From: JAQBQH01 sp035607415
GTDB taxonomy: Bacteria; Myxococcota_A; Polyangia; Palsa-1104
Reading direction: 5' to 3'
Length of the DNA: 64,000 nucleotides
Assembly (NCBI GenBank): GCA_035607415.1
Contig: DATNAQ010000173.1
Span: 1 to 64,000, forward strand
Position 1 is the first letter of the stretch; every line of letters begins with the position of its first letter. The notes beneath the pieces were generated by a model. That model saw only the letters and a program-made list of their open reading frames with translations. It was not told where the DNA came from and ran no database searches. Positions 50,058 to 60,228 of this stretch are shown in pieces. The translations under genes and the position numbers were made by a program.

Positions 50058-52216
50058 CCGTGCGTTTCCAGCTTGTCGAGGAGCGCGCCGGCGGCGTCGG
50101 CGATCACCGTGCCCGGGCCGAAGATGGCGGTGGCGCCGGCATCGTAGAGCGCCTGATAGTCATCGGGCGGAACGACGCCGCCGACGACGACGAGGATGTC
50201 GGGGCGGCCGAGCGCGGCCAGCGCCTGGCGCAAGGCCGGCACCAGCGTGAGGTGGCCGGCGGCGAGCGAGCTGGCGCCGATGAGGTGCACGTCGTTCTCG
50301 ACGGCGGCGCGCGCCGTCTCTTCCGGCGTCTGGAACAGCGGGCCGACGTCGACGTCGAAGCCGAGATCGGCGAAGGCCGACGCGATCACCTTCTGGCCGC
50401 GGTCGTGGCCGTCCTGGCCCATCTTGGCGACGAGGATGCGCGGGCGCCGCCCTTCGCGCTCGGCGAACGCGGCCGTGCGCGCGCGGATCTTGGTGATCGA
50501 CTCCGACGACTCGCCCACCTCTCCACTGTACACGCCCGAGATGCTGCGGATCTCGGCCTGATGGCGGCCCCACACCTTTTCCAGCGCCCACGAGATCTCG
50601 CCCACCGAGGCGCGCGCCCGCGCGGCGTCGACGGCGAGCGCGAGCAGGTTGCCGCCGCGCCCTTCGGCGCAGGCGGTGAGCGCGTCGAGCGCGCGCGTGC
50701 AGGCGGCTTGATCGCGTTCGCGTCGCAGCTGCTCGAGCCGCGCGATCTGCGTCTTGCGCACGGCGGCGTTGTCGACCTTGAGCACCGGCACCGGCTCTTC
50801 GCGCGTCGGCCGGAAGCGGTTGACGCCGACGATGGTCTGGCGCCCGGAGTCGATGCGCGCCTGCGTGCGCGCCGCCGCCTCCTCGATGCGCAGCTTCGGC
50901 AGCCCGGCCTCGATCGCCTTGACCATGCCGCCCATGCCTTCGACCTCGTCGATGTGCGCTTGCGCGCGCGCCGCCAGCTCGTGCGTGAGCCACTCGACGT
51001 AATAGCTGCCGCCCCACGGATCGACGGGCCGCGTGGTGCCCGACTCGAGCTGCAGTTGCAGCTGCGTGTTGCGCGCGATGCGCGCCGAGAAGTCGGTCGG
51101 CAGCGCCAGCGCCTCGTCGAGCGAGTTGGTGTGCAAGCTCTGCGTGTGCCCTTGCGACGCGGCCATCGCCTCGATGCAGGTGCGCACCACGTTGTTGTAG
51201 ACGTCCTGCGCCGTCAGCGACCAACCCGAGGTCTGACAGTGCGTGCGCAGCGCCAGGCTCTTGTTGCTCCTGGGCGAGAAGGTCGCCATGTGCCGCGCCC
51301 ACAGGAGGCGCGCGGCGCGGAGCTTGGCCACCTCCATGAAGAAGTTCATGCCGATGGCGAAGAAGAACGACAGGCGCGGCGCGAACGCGTCGACGCTCAT
51401 GCCCGACGCGACGCCGGTGCGCACGTACTCGAGCCCGTCGGCGATGGTGTAGCCGAGCTCGAGATCGGCGGTCGCGCCGGCCTCCTGCATGTGATAGCCG
51501 GAGATCGAGATCGAGTTGAACTTGGGCATCTTCTGCGACGTGAACGCGAAGATGTCGGCGATGATCTTCATCGAGGGCGCGGGCGGATATATGTACGTGT
51601 TCCGCACCATGAACTCTTTGAGTATGTCGTTCTGGATGGTGCCGGCGAGCTTCTCGGGCGGCACCCCCTGCTCCTCGGCGGCGACGATGTAGAGCGCGAG
51701 CACCGGCAGGACGGCGCCGTTCATCGTCATCGACACCGACATCTTGTCGAGCGGGATGCCGTCGAAGAGGATGCGCATGTCGAGGATCGAGTCGATGGCC
51801 ACGCCGGCCATGCCGACGTCCCCGACGACACGCGGGTGATCGCTGTCGTAGCCGCGGTGGGTGGCGAGATCGAACGCGATCGACAGACCCATCTGCCCGG
51901 CGGCGAGGTTGCGCCGGTAGAAGGCGTTGGAGTCCTCGGCCGTCGAGAAGCCGGCGTACTGGCGCACCGTCCACGGCTTCTGCACGTACATCGTGGAGTA
52001 GGGGCCGCGCACGAACGGCGGGAAGCCGGGGAGGCCGCCGAGGTGATCGGCGGCGGCGAGATCGGCGGCGGTGTACTGCGATCGATGCGGGATGCCCTCG
52101 GGCGTGTCCCAGCCGTCGGACGCGGCGGCGTCGCGCGGCGCGGCCGGCGCCGGCGTGGCGATGGCGTCGAAGTCGAGCGCGGACCAATCGACGCGGCGGT
52201 TCTGACCGGCGCTCAC
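50054..52216 (-). CDS. mutB: Methylmalonyl-CoA mutase large (catalytic) subunit
   Basis: 720 residues: an acyl-CoA mutase TIM barrel (PYSTMYVQKPWTVRQYAGFS, NAFYRRNLAAGQMGLSIAFD, MSVSMTMNGAVLPVLALY, SISISGYHMQEAGA) and a C-terminal B12-binding domain with the DxHxxG motif DGHDRG (H604, lower axial ligand). It interconverts (R)-methylmalonyl-CoA and succinyl-CoA with adenosylcobalamin. GTG 52216 overlaps the stop of the small-subunit gene (GTGA). Confidence 0.96.
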   Translation of the reverse strand: MSAGQNRRVDWSALDFDAIATPAPAAPRDAAASDGWDTPEGIPHRSQYTAADLAAADHLGGLPGFPPFVRGPYSTMYVQKPWTVRQYAGFSTAEDSNAFYRRNLAAGQMGLSIAFDLATHRGYDSDHPRVVGDVGMAGVAIDSILDMRILFDGIPLDKMSVSMTMNGAVLPVLALYIVAAEEQGVPPEKLAGTIQNDILKEFMVRNTYIYPPAPSMKIIADIFAFTSQKMPKFNSISISGYHMQEAGATADLELGYTIADGLEYVRTGVASGMSVDAFAPRLSFFFAIGMNFFMEVAKLRAARLLWARHMATFSPRSNKSLALRTHCQTSGWSLTAQDVYNNVVRTCIEAMAASQGHTQSLHTNSLDEALALPTDFSARIARNTQLQLQLESGTTRPVDPWGGSYYVEWLTHELAARAQAHIDEVEGMGGMVKAIEAGLPKLRIEEAAARTQARIDSGRQTIVGVNRFRPTREEPVPVLKVDNAAVRKTQIARLEQLRRERDQAACTRALDALTACAEGRGGNLLALAVDAARARASVGEISWALEKVWGRHQAEIRSISGVYSGEVGESSESITKIRARTAAFAEREGRRPRILVAKMGQDGHDRGQKVIASAFADLGFDVDVGPLFQTPEETARAAVENDVHLIGASSLAAGHLTLVPALRQALAALGRPDILVVVGGVVPPDDYQALYDAGATAIFGPGTVIADAAGALLDKLETHG

Positions 52217-53703
52217 GAGCGCACCTCCAGGAGATCGGCGAGCGTGGCGGCGACGTCGCAGCCGGCGAAGACGAAGCCGTCGACGCCGGCCTCGCGCAGG
52301 GACGCTTCGAGCGCGCCGGGGCGGCCGGCGACGAGCACGCGCGCGCAGCCGGCGGCCTTGAGCGCACGCGCGGCATCCGCGGCGTCGGTGGCGTAGCGCT
52401 CGTCGCTGCCACAGAGGCAGGCGATGGTGGCGCGCTCGCTCGTCGACGTCGTGGTGCGCGCGCGCAGCCCGCCGACGGCGAACAACGCGTGGGTCCAGCC
52501 CAGGCGCGCGCGATGCTCGGCCGCGGGCCCCAGCGTCACGATCGCCAGCGTCGGCAGCGCGTCGCTCTTGGCGAGCGCATCGGCGCGGTCGCGCAGCGCC
52601 TCGAACGCCTCGGCGTCGCGATGGCCGCCCGCCGGCGCGGCCGCGCGCGGCAGCGGCTTCTCGTCGAGGTTGGCGAACTCGGAGACGCCGAGGACCGGCT
52701 CCTTGCGCCTGGCGAGCGCGTCCTGGCGCTTCTTCCACGCTGCTTCGAGCCGCGCCTGCCAACGGCCGTCGGCGGCGAGCGCGGCGACGCCACCTTCGGC
52801 CTCGAGCGCGCGGAAGCGCTTCCACGCCTCGCGCGCGAGCGCATCGGTGCGCGTCTCCAGATAATAGGAGCCGGCGGCCGGATCGACGACGCGGCCGAGC
52901 AGGCTCTCCTCGCGCAGGACGAGCGCGGTGTTGCGTGCGACGCGGCGTCCGAGCGCGCTCGCCGGGCCGGCCGCTTCGTCGTACGCGATCGGCGTGACCA
53001 GGTCGGCGCCGCCGAGGATCGCGGCGAACGCTTCGGTCGTGCCGCGCAGCATGTTGACCCACGGATCGCGCACGCTCGCCGTGCGCGTCGAGGCCACCGC
53101 GTGCACCAGCGCGGGCGCGGTCGCGCCGGCGCCGGCCGCGGCGAGGAGCTTTTGCCACACCACGCGCAGCGCGCGCAGCTTGCACAGCTCGCCGAAGGTG
53201 TCGCGTCCGACGGCCAGTTGCACGGCGATCGCTGACGCCGCCGCGCCGGCGTCGAGCCGCGCGGCCAGAAGAGACAGCGCCGCGGCCAGCTCGTCGGCAG
53301 CGTCGGCACCAGCTGCGTGCGCGGTCAGCGTCGAGATCAGCACCGGCGCCGCGGGCGTGGCCGGCGCAGCGAGCGCCGCCGCGCTCGCTTCATTCACGAC
53401 GCGCCAACTGGCGCCGCTCGCTTGGATGCGCACCACGCCGGCCTTGCGATCCCAGATCGCCTCGGCGCCGCCCGCGAGATCCTCCGCGCGCGCTGCGTCG
53501 TCGCCGTCATACGGCATGCAAATGAGGAACGGCGCTTGCGCCTGCCGCCTTGGCACCGGCGGCAGCTCGGCCGCGGTGTAGAGCGGCTCGACGCGCAGCC
53601 CCTCCGCGGTCGTGTGGACCAGCGCCTTGTCGAAGGGAACGCCAGCCAGCTCCTTCTCTACCTGCGTGCGCCAATCGGCAATGGAGACCTGGGGAAACTT
53701 CAT
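52213..53703 (-). CDS. mutA: Methylmalonyl-CoA mutase small subunit
   Basis: 496 residues. It begins MKFPQVSIADW like MutA proteins, has a degenerate mutase barrel (DPWVNMLRGTTEAFAAILGG, RNTALVLREESLLGRVVDPA), and a C-terminal flavodoxin-like domain lacking the DxHxxG cobalamin motif, as expected for the non-catalytic partner. ATG 53703 follows GAGGA by 10 nt; GTG 53724, overlapping the icmF stop, is an alternative. It forms a heterodimer with the adjacent large subunit. Confidence 0.94.
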   Translation of the reverse strand: MKFPQVSIADWRTQVEKELAGVPFDKALVHTTAEGLRVEPLYTAAELPPVPRRQAQAPFLICMPYDGDDAARAEDLAGGAEAIWDRKAGVVRIQASGASWRVVNEASAAALAAPATPAAPVLISTLTAHAAGADAADELAAALSLLAARLDAGAAASAIAVQLAVGRDTFGELCKLRALRVVWQKLLAAAGAGATAPALVHAVASTRTASVRDPWVNMLRGTTEAFAAILGGADLVTPIAYDEAAGPASALGRRVARNTALVLREESLLGRVVDPAAGSYYLETRTDALAREAWKRFRALEAEGGVAALAADGRWQARLEAAWKKRQDALARRKEPVLGVSEFANLDEKPLPRAAAPAGGHRDAEAFEALRDRADALAKSDALPTLAIVTLGPAAEHRARLGWTHALFAVGGLRARTTTSTSERATIACLCGSDERYATDAADAARALKAAGCARVLVAGRPGALEASLREAGVDGFVFAGCDVAATLADLLEVRS

Positions 53704-53720
53704 GCGGGTGGGATCCTCGA

Positions 53721-56700
53721 TCACATGTTGCGGCGGTACTGTCCGCCCACTTCATACAGCGCGTGCGACAGCTGTCCGAGCGTGCACACCTTGCAAGCGT
53801 CCATCAGCGCGGAAAAGATGTTGCCGCCGTCGAGCGCGGCGCGCCGCACCTCGCCGAGCGCCGCCGGCGCCGTTTTCTCGTTGCGCTTCCAGAAGGCATC
53901 GCGCGCGACGATGGCGTAGTCCTTCTCGTCCTTGTTGGCGCGGATGACCGCGGGCGGCTGCGCCGTGGGCGAGCCGTTGGGATCGAGGAAGGTGTTGACG
54001 CCGATGATCGGCAGCGTGCCGTCGTGCTTGAGCGTCTCGTAGTAGAGCGACTCTTCCTGGATCTTGCTGCGCTGGTACATGCGCTCCATGGCGCCGAGCA
54101 CGCCGCCACGCTCGGAGATCGCGCGGAACTCGGCCAGCACCGCGCCCTCGACGAGATCGGTCAGCTCCTCGATGATGAACGAGCCCTGGTTCGGGTTCTC
54201 GTTCTTCGCCAGGCCAAACTCCTTGTTGATCACGAGTTGGATGGCGAGCGCGCGCCGCACGCTCTCCTCGGTCGGCGTGGTGATCGCCTCGTCGTAGGCG
54301 TTGGTGTGGAGCGAGTTGCAGTTGTCGTTCAAGGCGAGCAGCGCCTGCAGCGTTGTGCGGATGTCGTTGAACGCGATCTCCTGCGCGTGCAGCGAGCGGC
54401 CCGACGTCTGGATGTGATACTTGAGCTTCTCCGAGCGGTCGTTGCCGCCGTATTTGTCGCGCATCGCCTTGGCCCAGATGCGGCGCGCGACGCGGCCGAG
54501 CACCGCGTACTCCGGATCCATGCCGTTCGAGAAGAAGAACGACAGATTCGGCGCGAAGTCGTCGATGTGCATCCCGCGCGACAGGTAGTACTCGACGAAG
54601 GTGAAGCCGTTGGCGAGCGTGAAGGCGAGCTGCGAGATGGGGTTCGCGCCGGCTTCGGCGATGTGATAGCCGGAGATCGAAACCGAATAGAAGTTCCGAA
54701 CCTTCTGGTCGATGAAGTACTGCTGGATGTCGCCCATGAGGCGCAGCGCGAACTCCGTCGAGAAGATGCAGGTGTTCTGCGCCTGATCCTCTTTGAGGAT
54801 GTCGGCCTGCACCGTGCCGCGCACCGCCGACAGCGTCGCGGCGCGGATCTTCTCGTAGGTCTCCTTGGGCAGCACCTCGTCGCCCGAGACCCCGAGGAGC
54901 ATGAGGCCGAGCCCGTCGTTGCCCTCGGGCAGCTCGCCCTGGTAGCGCGGCCGCGGCACCCCGCGCGCGGCGTAGAGCTCGTCGATGCGCTTGTCGACCT
55001 CGGCGACCTTGCCGGCCTTCTTGATCCACTTCTCGCACTGCTGATCGATCGCGGCGTTCAGGAAGAAGCCGAGCAGCATCGGCGCCGGACCGTTGATGGT
55101 CATCGACACCGACGTCGACGGATCGGCGAGGTCGAACCCCGAGTAGAGCTTCTTGGCGTCGTCGACATTGGCGATCGACACGCCCGAGTTGCCGACCTTG
55201 CCGTAGATGTCCGGGCGATGATCGGGATCCTCGCCGTAGAGCGTGACCGAGTCGAACGCCGTCGACAGCCGCTTGGCGGGCAGCCCGCGCGAGACGTAGT
55301 GGAAGCGCTTGTTGGTGCGCTCGGGACCGCCTTCGCCGGCGAACATGCGCGCCGGATCTTCGCCTTCGCGCTTGAGCGGGAAGACGCCGGCAGTGAAGGG
55401 GAAGTGGCCCGGCGTGTTCTCGCGCAGGAGCCACGTCAGGATGTCGCCCCAATCCTCGTAGCGCGGCAGCGCCACCTTGGGCACGCGCAGGTGCGAGAGC
55501 GTCTCGGTGTAGAGATCGAGGTCGATGACCTTGTCGCGCACCTGGAACTGATACTTGGCCGCCGCGTAGCGCCGCCGGGTCGCCGGCCAATCGGCCAGCA
55601 AGCGCTTGCAGTCGGGATGCAGGCGCGCCTCGAGATCGTGGTAGAGCGCGACCAGCTCGTCGAGGAACGCGGGCTCGCCCTCGACGCGCTCGGTGACCTG
55701 CACGATGTCCGACGGATTCTTGGGCTCGACGATCTCGAGCTTCTTGCGCCCGACGTTGGCGCGCAGCGCCTCGATCGTCCCGTGCAGCTGGTACATGCGC
55801 CGCGCCAGCGCCGCCTGCGCGCGCACGAACGCGTCGTAGCCTTCGCAGGTCTCGACGATCTCGGCGAGGTAGCGGGTGCGCTCCGGCGGGATGATCCACT
55901 TCTTCTCGCTCATCCCCTCGGTCATCTCGAACTGCGAGCGGAGCGGGGCGCCGGTGCGCTCGGCGATCCGATCCATGAGCACGCGATAGAGGCGGTTCAT
56001 CCCCGGATCGTTGAACTGCGACGCGATCGTGCCGTAGACCGGCAGGTCGTCGTCCTTGGCGGCGAAGGCGTTGTGGTTGCGCCGCCACTGCTTCTTGACG
56101 TCGCGCAGCGCGTCGAGCGAGCCGCGCTTGTCGAACTTGTTGATGGCGATGAGATCGGCGAAGTCGAGCATGTCGATCTTCTCGAGCTGCGTCGCCGCGC
56201 CGTACTCGGCGGTCATGACGTAGAGCGAGACGTCGGCGTGCTCGGTGATCTCGGTGTCCGACTGGCCGATGCCCGAGGTCTCGACGACGATGAGGTCGAA
56301 GCCGGCCGCCTTGCACACCTCGATCGACTCGCGCACGTGCTTGGAGAGCGCGAGGTTCGACTGCCGCGTGGCGAGCGAGCGCATGTAGACGCGCGCGTCG
56401 CCGATGGCGTTCATGCGGATGCGATCGCCGAGCAGCGCGCCGCCCGACTTGCGCTTCGATGGATCGACCGAGAGCACCGCCAGCGTCTTGTCGGGGAAGT
56501 CGGTGAGGAAGCGGCGCACCAGCTCGTCGACGAGGCTCGACTTTCCGGCGCCGCCAGTGCCGGTGACGCCGAGGACCGGCGCGCGCGTGGACGCGCTGAC
56601 CAGCGGGGTCAGCGCCGCGCGCAGCCCGTCGCCGGCGTCGGGGAAGTTCTCGGCGACGGTGATGAGCGACGCGACCGTCTCGGGCGCGCGTCCGCCGAGC

Positions 56701-57179
56701 TTGGCCAGGGCGCCCTCGAAGGCGGGGCCGCGCCGCTCGAAGTCGGCCTTCTCGAGGAGATCGTCGATCATGCCCTGCAGGCCGAGGGCGCGCCCGTCGT
56801 CGGGCGAGTAGATGCGCGCGACGCCATAGGCGTGCAGCTCGTCGATCTCCGACGGCAGGATCGTTCCGCCGCCGCCGCCGAACACCTTGATGTCGGCGCC
56901 GCGCTGACGCAAAAGATCGATCATGTACTTGAAGTACTCGACGTGACCGCCCTGGTAGGACGTGATGGCGATGGCCTGCGCGTCCTCCTGGATGGCGGTG
57001 TCCACGATCTCGGCGACCGAGCGGTTGTGGCCGAGGTGGATGACCTCGGCGCCCGACGCCTGCATGAGGCGGCGCATGACGTTGATCGACGCGTCGTGGC
57101 CGTCGAACAGCGAAGCCGCCGTCACGATTCGCAGGTGATGGCGCGGTTTGTACGGAGCTTTGGCGGCGGTCTGTTTCAC
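53721..57179 (-). CDS. icmF: Fused isobutyryl-CoA mutase IcmF
   Basis: 1152 residues, full IcmF length. Order: N-terminal B12-binding domain (LFDGHDASINVM, H28 axial ligand), MeaB-like GTPase (P-loop GTGGAGKSS at 207-215, SVDPSKRKSGGALLGDRIRM, NKFDKRGS), a linker, and the mutase barrel (SVSMTINGPAPMLLGFFLNA, ISGYHIAEAGANPISQLA, LSFFFSNGMDPEY). It interconverts isobutyryl-CoA and butyryl-CoA (some members prefer isovaleryl/pivalyl-CoA) with adenosylcobalamin and carries its own G-protein chaperone. It lies 34 bp after the second MeaB GTPase and just upstream of mutA. Confidence 0.96.
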   Translation of the reverse strand: MKQTAAKAPYKPRHHLRIVTAASLFDGHDASINVMRRLMQASGAEVIHLGHNRSVAEIVDTAIQEDAQAIAITSYQGGHVEYFKYMIDLLRQRGADIKVFGGGGGTILPSEIDELHAYGVARIYSPDDGRALGLQGMIDDLLEKADFERRGPAFEGALAKLGGRAPETVASLITVAENFPDAGDGLRAALTPLVSASTRAPVLGVTGTGGAGKSSLVDELVRRFLTDFPDKTLAVLSVDPSKRKSGGALLGDRIRMNAIGDARVYMRSLATRQSNLALSKHVRESIEVCKAAGFDLIVVETSGIGQSDTEITEHADVSLYVMTAEYGAATQLEKIDMLDFADLIAINKFDKRGSLDALRDVKKQWRRNHNAFAAKDDDLPVYGTIASQFNDPGMNRLYRVLMDRIAERTGAPLRSQFEMTEGMSEKKWIIPPERTRYLAEIVETCEGYDAFVRAQAALARRMYQLHGTIEALRANVGRKKLEIVEPKNPSDIVQVTERVEGEPAFLDELVALYHDLEARLHPDCKRLLADWPATRRRYAAAKYQFQVRDKVIDLDLYTETLSHLRVPKVALPRYEDWGDILTWLLRENTPGHFPFTAGVFPLKREGEDPARMFAGEGGPERTNKRFHYVSRGLPAKRLSTAFDSVTLYGEDPDHRPDIYGKVGNSGVSIANVDDAKKLYSGFDLADPSTSVSMTINGPAPMLLGFFLNAAIDQQCEKWIKKAGKVAEVDKRIDELYAARGVPRPRYQGELPEGNDGLGLMLLGVSGDEVLPKETYEKIRAATLSAVRGTVQADILKEDQAQNTCIFSTEFALRLMGDIQQYFIDQKVRNFYSVSISGYHIAEAGANPISQLAFTLANGFTFVEYYLSRGMHIDDFAPNLSFFFSNGMDPEYAVLGRVARRIWAKAMRDKYGGNDRSEKLKYHIQTSGRSLHAQEIAFNDIRTTLQALLALNDNCNSLHTNAYDEAITTPTEESVRRALAIQLVINKEFGLAKNENPNQGSFIIEELTDLVEGAVLAEFRAISERGGVLGAMERMYQRSKIQEESLYYETLKHDGTLPIIGVNTFLDPNGSPTAQPPAVIRANKDEKDYAIVARDAFWKRNEKTAPAALGEVRRAALDGGNIFSALMDACKVCTLGQLSHALYEVGGQYRRNM

Positions 57180-57213
57180 GGTCGGTAGAGTAGCGCCATG
57201 TGCCCGTCGTGCG

Positions 57214-58191
57214 TCAAATGGCCAGCGCCTTGCGCACCGCGGCAGCGAAGCGCTCCTCGGCCTCGTCGAAGCCGCCGGCGCTGGCGACGAAGTTCGCCGC
57301 TCCGCCCAGCGACTCCTCGAGCAGGCGCTCCCCGGCTCGACCCCATTCGAGCCGCGCCCAGCGACGGAAGAAGTGCGCCTCCTTGTCGCCGAGGCCGTTG
57401 GCCGGCCGCGCGACGTGCCCGAGGATGTCCTCGGCGAGCGCCTCGATGCCCTCGCCGGTGGTGCCCGAGGTCTGCAACACCGCCGGCGGCCCGTCGCCGA
57501 ACGGGCGTGACAGCGGCAGCGACGTGGTCAGCGAGGCCAGGAGGCGCCGCGCCGCTTTGGCCTCGTCGCACTTGTTGACGACGATGGCGTCGGGCACCTC
57601 CATGATGCCGGCCTTGAGCATCTGGATCTCGTCGCCGCCGAGCGGCTGCAGCACGAGGTACATGCGGTCCGCCAGCCAGCGCACGTCGACCTCGCTCTGC
57701 CCGATGCCCACGGTCTCGACGAACACGAGGTCGAAGAGGTGGTGCAAAAGCCGGCAGACCTGGAAGGTGTCGGGGCCGAGGCCGCCGAGCTCGCTCTCGC
57801 TCGACTGGCTGCGGAAGTAGAGCTGCGGGCGATCGACGGGGAAGCGCACGCGCACGCGATCGCCGAGCAGCGCGCCGCCCGAGGCCAGGCTCGACGGATC
57901 GACGGCGACCACCGCGATCGACAGATCGCGCGCAGCCGAGAGCGCGAGCGCCACGCGGCCGATCAGCGTCGACTTGCCGCTGCCGGGCGTGCCGGTGATG
58001 CCGATGAGGGCGGCGTGGCGGCGCTGCGGATGGGCGCCGAGGAGCTCGAGGATCCGACGGCGCCGCGCGGGCGCGTCGGGCCGCGCGTCCTCGAAGACGC
58101 CGACGAGATCGGCGATCGACAGCGTGTGAAACGCGAGCGCCCGCTCGATGGTTGCGGCGATCGCCCCGTCGCTGGCGTCGGGCGCGCTCAC
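57214..58191 (-). CDS. Second MeaB-type GTPase
   Basis: 325 residues: P-loop GTPGSGKSTLIG, AVDPSSLASGGALLGDRVRV, VETVGIGQSEVDVRW, and VVNKCDEAKAA. The C-terminal helical arm has a FFRRWARLEWG segment. Its GTG overlaps the stop of the MeaA/Ecm-type mutase gene (GTGA, 58188-58191), so it probably serves that enzyme rather than MutAB or IcmF. Confidence 0.9.
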   Translation of the reverse strand: MSAPDASDGAIAATIERALAFHTLSIADLVGVFEDARPDAPARRRRILELLGAHPQRRHAALIGITGTPGSGKSTLIGRVALALSAARDLSIAVVAVDPSSLASGGALLGDRVRVRFPVDRPQLYFRSQSSESELGGLGPDTFQVCRLLHHLFDLVFVETVGIGQSEVDVRWLADRMYLVLQPLGGDEIQMLKAGIMEVPDAIVVNKCDEAKAARRLLASLTTSLPLSRPFGDGPPAVLQTSGTTGEGIEALAEDILGHVARPANGLGDKEAHFFRRWARLEWGRAGERLLEESLGGAANFVASAGGFDEAEERFAAAVRKALAI

Positions 58192-60194
58192 CGCTGGTCC
58201 ACGCGCTCCTCGATGAGCCCGACGATGTCGGCCATCACGTCGACGAGCCCGAAGTCGGCGGGCGTGAAGATGCGGCGCACGCCGCGCTTCTTCAGCGCTT
58301 CGAAGTCGTCGGACGGGATGATGCCGCCCATCACGAGCTGGATGCGATCGGCGGCGCCGGCCTTGGCGAGCCCGTCGAGGATCTGGCCGGCCAGCTCGAC
58401 GTGCGAGCCGGACAGGATCGACGCGCCGATGACGTCCGCGCCCTCGGCGACGGCCGACTGCACGATCTCCTCGGGCGTGAGCCGAATGCCCGAGTAGATG
58501 ACGTCGAAGCCGACGTGGCGCGCGGAGACCGCGATGACCTCGGCGCCGTTGGAGTGCCCGTCGAGGCCCGGCTTGCCGACGAGCAGGCGCGGCCGCCGCC
58601 CGAGGCGCGTCGTCAGCTTGGCGATGCGCGCGCGCAGCTCGGCGACGCGGTCGGTCTCGAGGCCGAGCTTCTGCCCGTCGACGCCGGTGGCGGGGCGGAA
58701 CTCGCCGAAGACCTCGCGCAGCGTGTTGGCCCACTCGCCGGTGGTGACGCGGGCGAGCGCGCACTCGATCGACGGCTCCATCAGGTTCTCGCTGCCGCGG
58801 GCGGCGGCGCGCAGCCGCTCGAGCGCCGCGGCGGCGCGCTTCGGATCGCGCGATTTTCGCGTCTTTTCGAGCATCGCCAGCGTCTCGGTCACGGCGCTGT
58901 CGTCGACGCGGAAGATGCCGCCGTCCGACCCCGTGAGCAGCGGCGAGGGCAGCCCCTCGGAAAACTTGTTCTGCCCGACGACGATCTTCTCGCCGGTGTT
59001 GATGCGCCGCATGCGCTCGGCCATCGAGCGCACCAGCCGCGTCTTCATGTAGCCGCTCTCGATCGCCGACTTCACGCCGCCCATGTCGAGGATGCGCGCG
59101 ATCTCGGCGCTCGCCTCCTTCTTGAGCGCCGCCACCTTCGAGGCGATGACCGGGCTGCCGTCGAAGAGATCGGCGTACTCGAGAAGATCGGTCTCGTAGG
59201 CGAGGATCTGCTGCAGGCGCAGCGACCACTGTTGATCCCACGGCCGCGGCAGCGACAGCGCCTCGTTCCACGCCGGCAGCTGCAGCGCGCGGCAGCGGGC
59301 GTTGCGCGACAGCGTCACGCCCAGGGTCTCGAGGAGGATGCGCCAGGCGTTGTTCTCCGGCTGCTCGGCGGTCAGCCCGAGCGAGTTGACCTGCACGCCG
59401 TAGCGGAAGCGCCGCAGCTTCTCGTCAGTGACGCCGTAGCGGTCGCGGCACAGCTCGTCCCACAGCTCGGTGAACGCCCGCATCTTGCACATCTCTTCGA
59501 TGAAGCGGATGCCGGCGTTGACGAAGAAGCTGATACGCCCGACGAGGCGCGGAAAGTCGGCGGGCGGCACGTGGCCGCGGCTGCGCACGGTGTCGAGGAC
59601 GCCGATCGCCGTCGAGAGCGCAAACGCGAGCTCTTCGACCGGCGTCGCGCCCGCTTCCTGCAGGTGATACGAGCAGACGTTCGACGCGTTCCAGTCGGGC
59701 ACGCGATCGAGGCAGTACTCGTACATCTCGGCGATGAGACGGAAGCTCGCCTCGGGCGGAAAGATGTAGGTGCCGCGCGCGAGGTACTCCTTGACGATGT
59801 CGTTCTGCGTGGTGCCGGTGAGCTTGTCCTCGGGGATGCCGCGCTCGCGCGCCAGGCCGATGTAGAGCGAGAGCAGCCACATCGACGTGGCGTTGATGGT
59901 CATCGACGTGTTCATCTTGTCGAGCGGGATCTCGTCGAACAGAAGATGCATGTCGTCGAGCGAGTTCACCGGCACGCCGACCTTGCCGACCTCGGGGCGC
60001 GCGATCGGATGATCGGAGTCGTATCCGCACTGCGTCGGCAGGTCGAAGGCGATCGACAGGCCGGTCTGGCCGCGCGCCAGGTTCGAGCGGTAGAGCTGGT
60101 TCGACGCGCGTGGGCTCGAGTGGCCGGCGTAGGTGCGGAAGATCCAGGGGCGATCCGGCGCCGGCTTCCCCTCTTTGTCGACGACGAGGTGCAT
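58188..60194 (-). CDS. meaA: MeaA/Ecm-type acyl-CoA mutase (ethylmalonyl-CoA mutase-like)
   Basis: 668 residues with barrel and B12 domain in one chain: DRPWIFRTYAGHSSPRASN, LSIAFDLPTQCGYDSDHPIA, KMNTSMTINATSMWLLSLY, VCSYHLQEAGATPVEELAFA, and DGHSNG with H547 as axial ligand. The NTSMTINA and CSYHLQEAGAT signatures match MeaA/ethylmalonyl-CoA mutase rather than MCM. Ecm serves the ethylmalonyl-CoA pathway; whether that pathway exists here cannot be judged, because its other genes are outside the window. ATG 60194 is used; its ribosome site is weak. Confidence 0.88.
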   Translation of the reverse strand: MHLVVDKEGKPAPDRPWIFRTYAGHSSPRASNQLYRSNLARGQTGLSIAFDLPTQCGYDSDHPIARPEVGKVGVPVNSLDDMHLLFDEIPLDKMNTSMTINATSMWLLSLYIGLARERGIPEDKLTGTTQNDIVKEYLARGTYIFPPEASFRLIAEMYEYCLDRVPDWNASNVCSYHLQEAGATPVEELAFALSTAIGVLDTVRSRGHVPPADFPRLVGRISFFVNAGIRFIEEMCKMRAFTELWDELCRDRYGVTDEKLRRFRYGVQVNSLGLTAEQPENNAWRILLETLGVTLSRNARCRALQLPAWNEALSLPRPWDQQWSLRLQQILAYETDLLEYADLFDGSPVIASKVAALKKEASAEIARILDMGGVKSAIESGYMKTRLVRSMAERMRRINTGEKIVVGQNKFSEGLPSPLLTGSDGGIFRVDDSAVTETLAMLEKTRKSRDPKRAAAALERLRAAARGSENLMEPSIECALARVTTGEWANTLREVFGEFRPATGVDGQKLGLETDRVAELRARIAKLTTRLGRRPRLLVGKPGLDGHSNGAEVIAVSARHVGFDVIYSGIRLTPEEIVQSAVAEGADVIGASILSGSHVELAGQILDGLAKAGAADRIQLVMGGIIPSDDFEALKKRGVRRIFTPADFGLVDVMADIVGLIEERVDQR

Positions 60195-60228
60195 GAGGGG
60201 AGTGTAATGCGCTAGACGCGGTGTGTCA

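Noticed and set aside
53550..57188. Very long open frame on the plus strand opposite icmF
   Set aside because: High-GC shadow of the minus-strand mutase: its translation is Arg/Val/Leu/Asp-rich with no domain, while the minus frame is a full IcmF.
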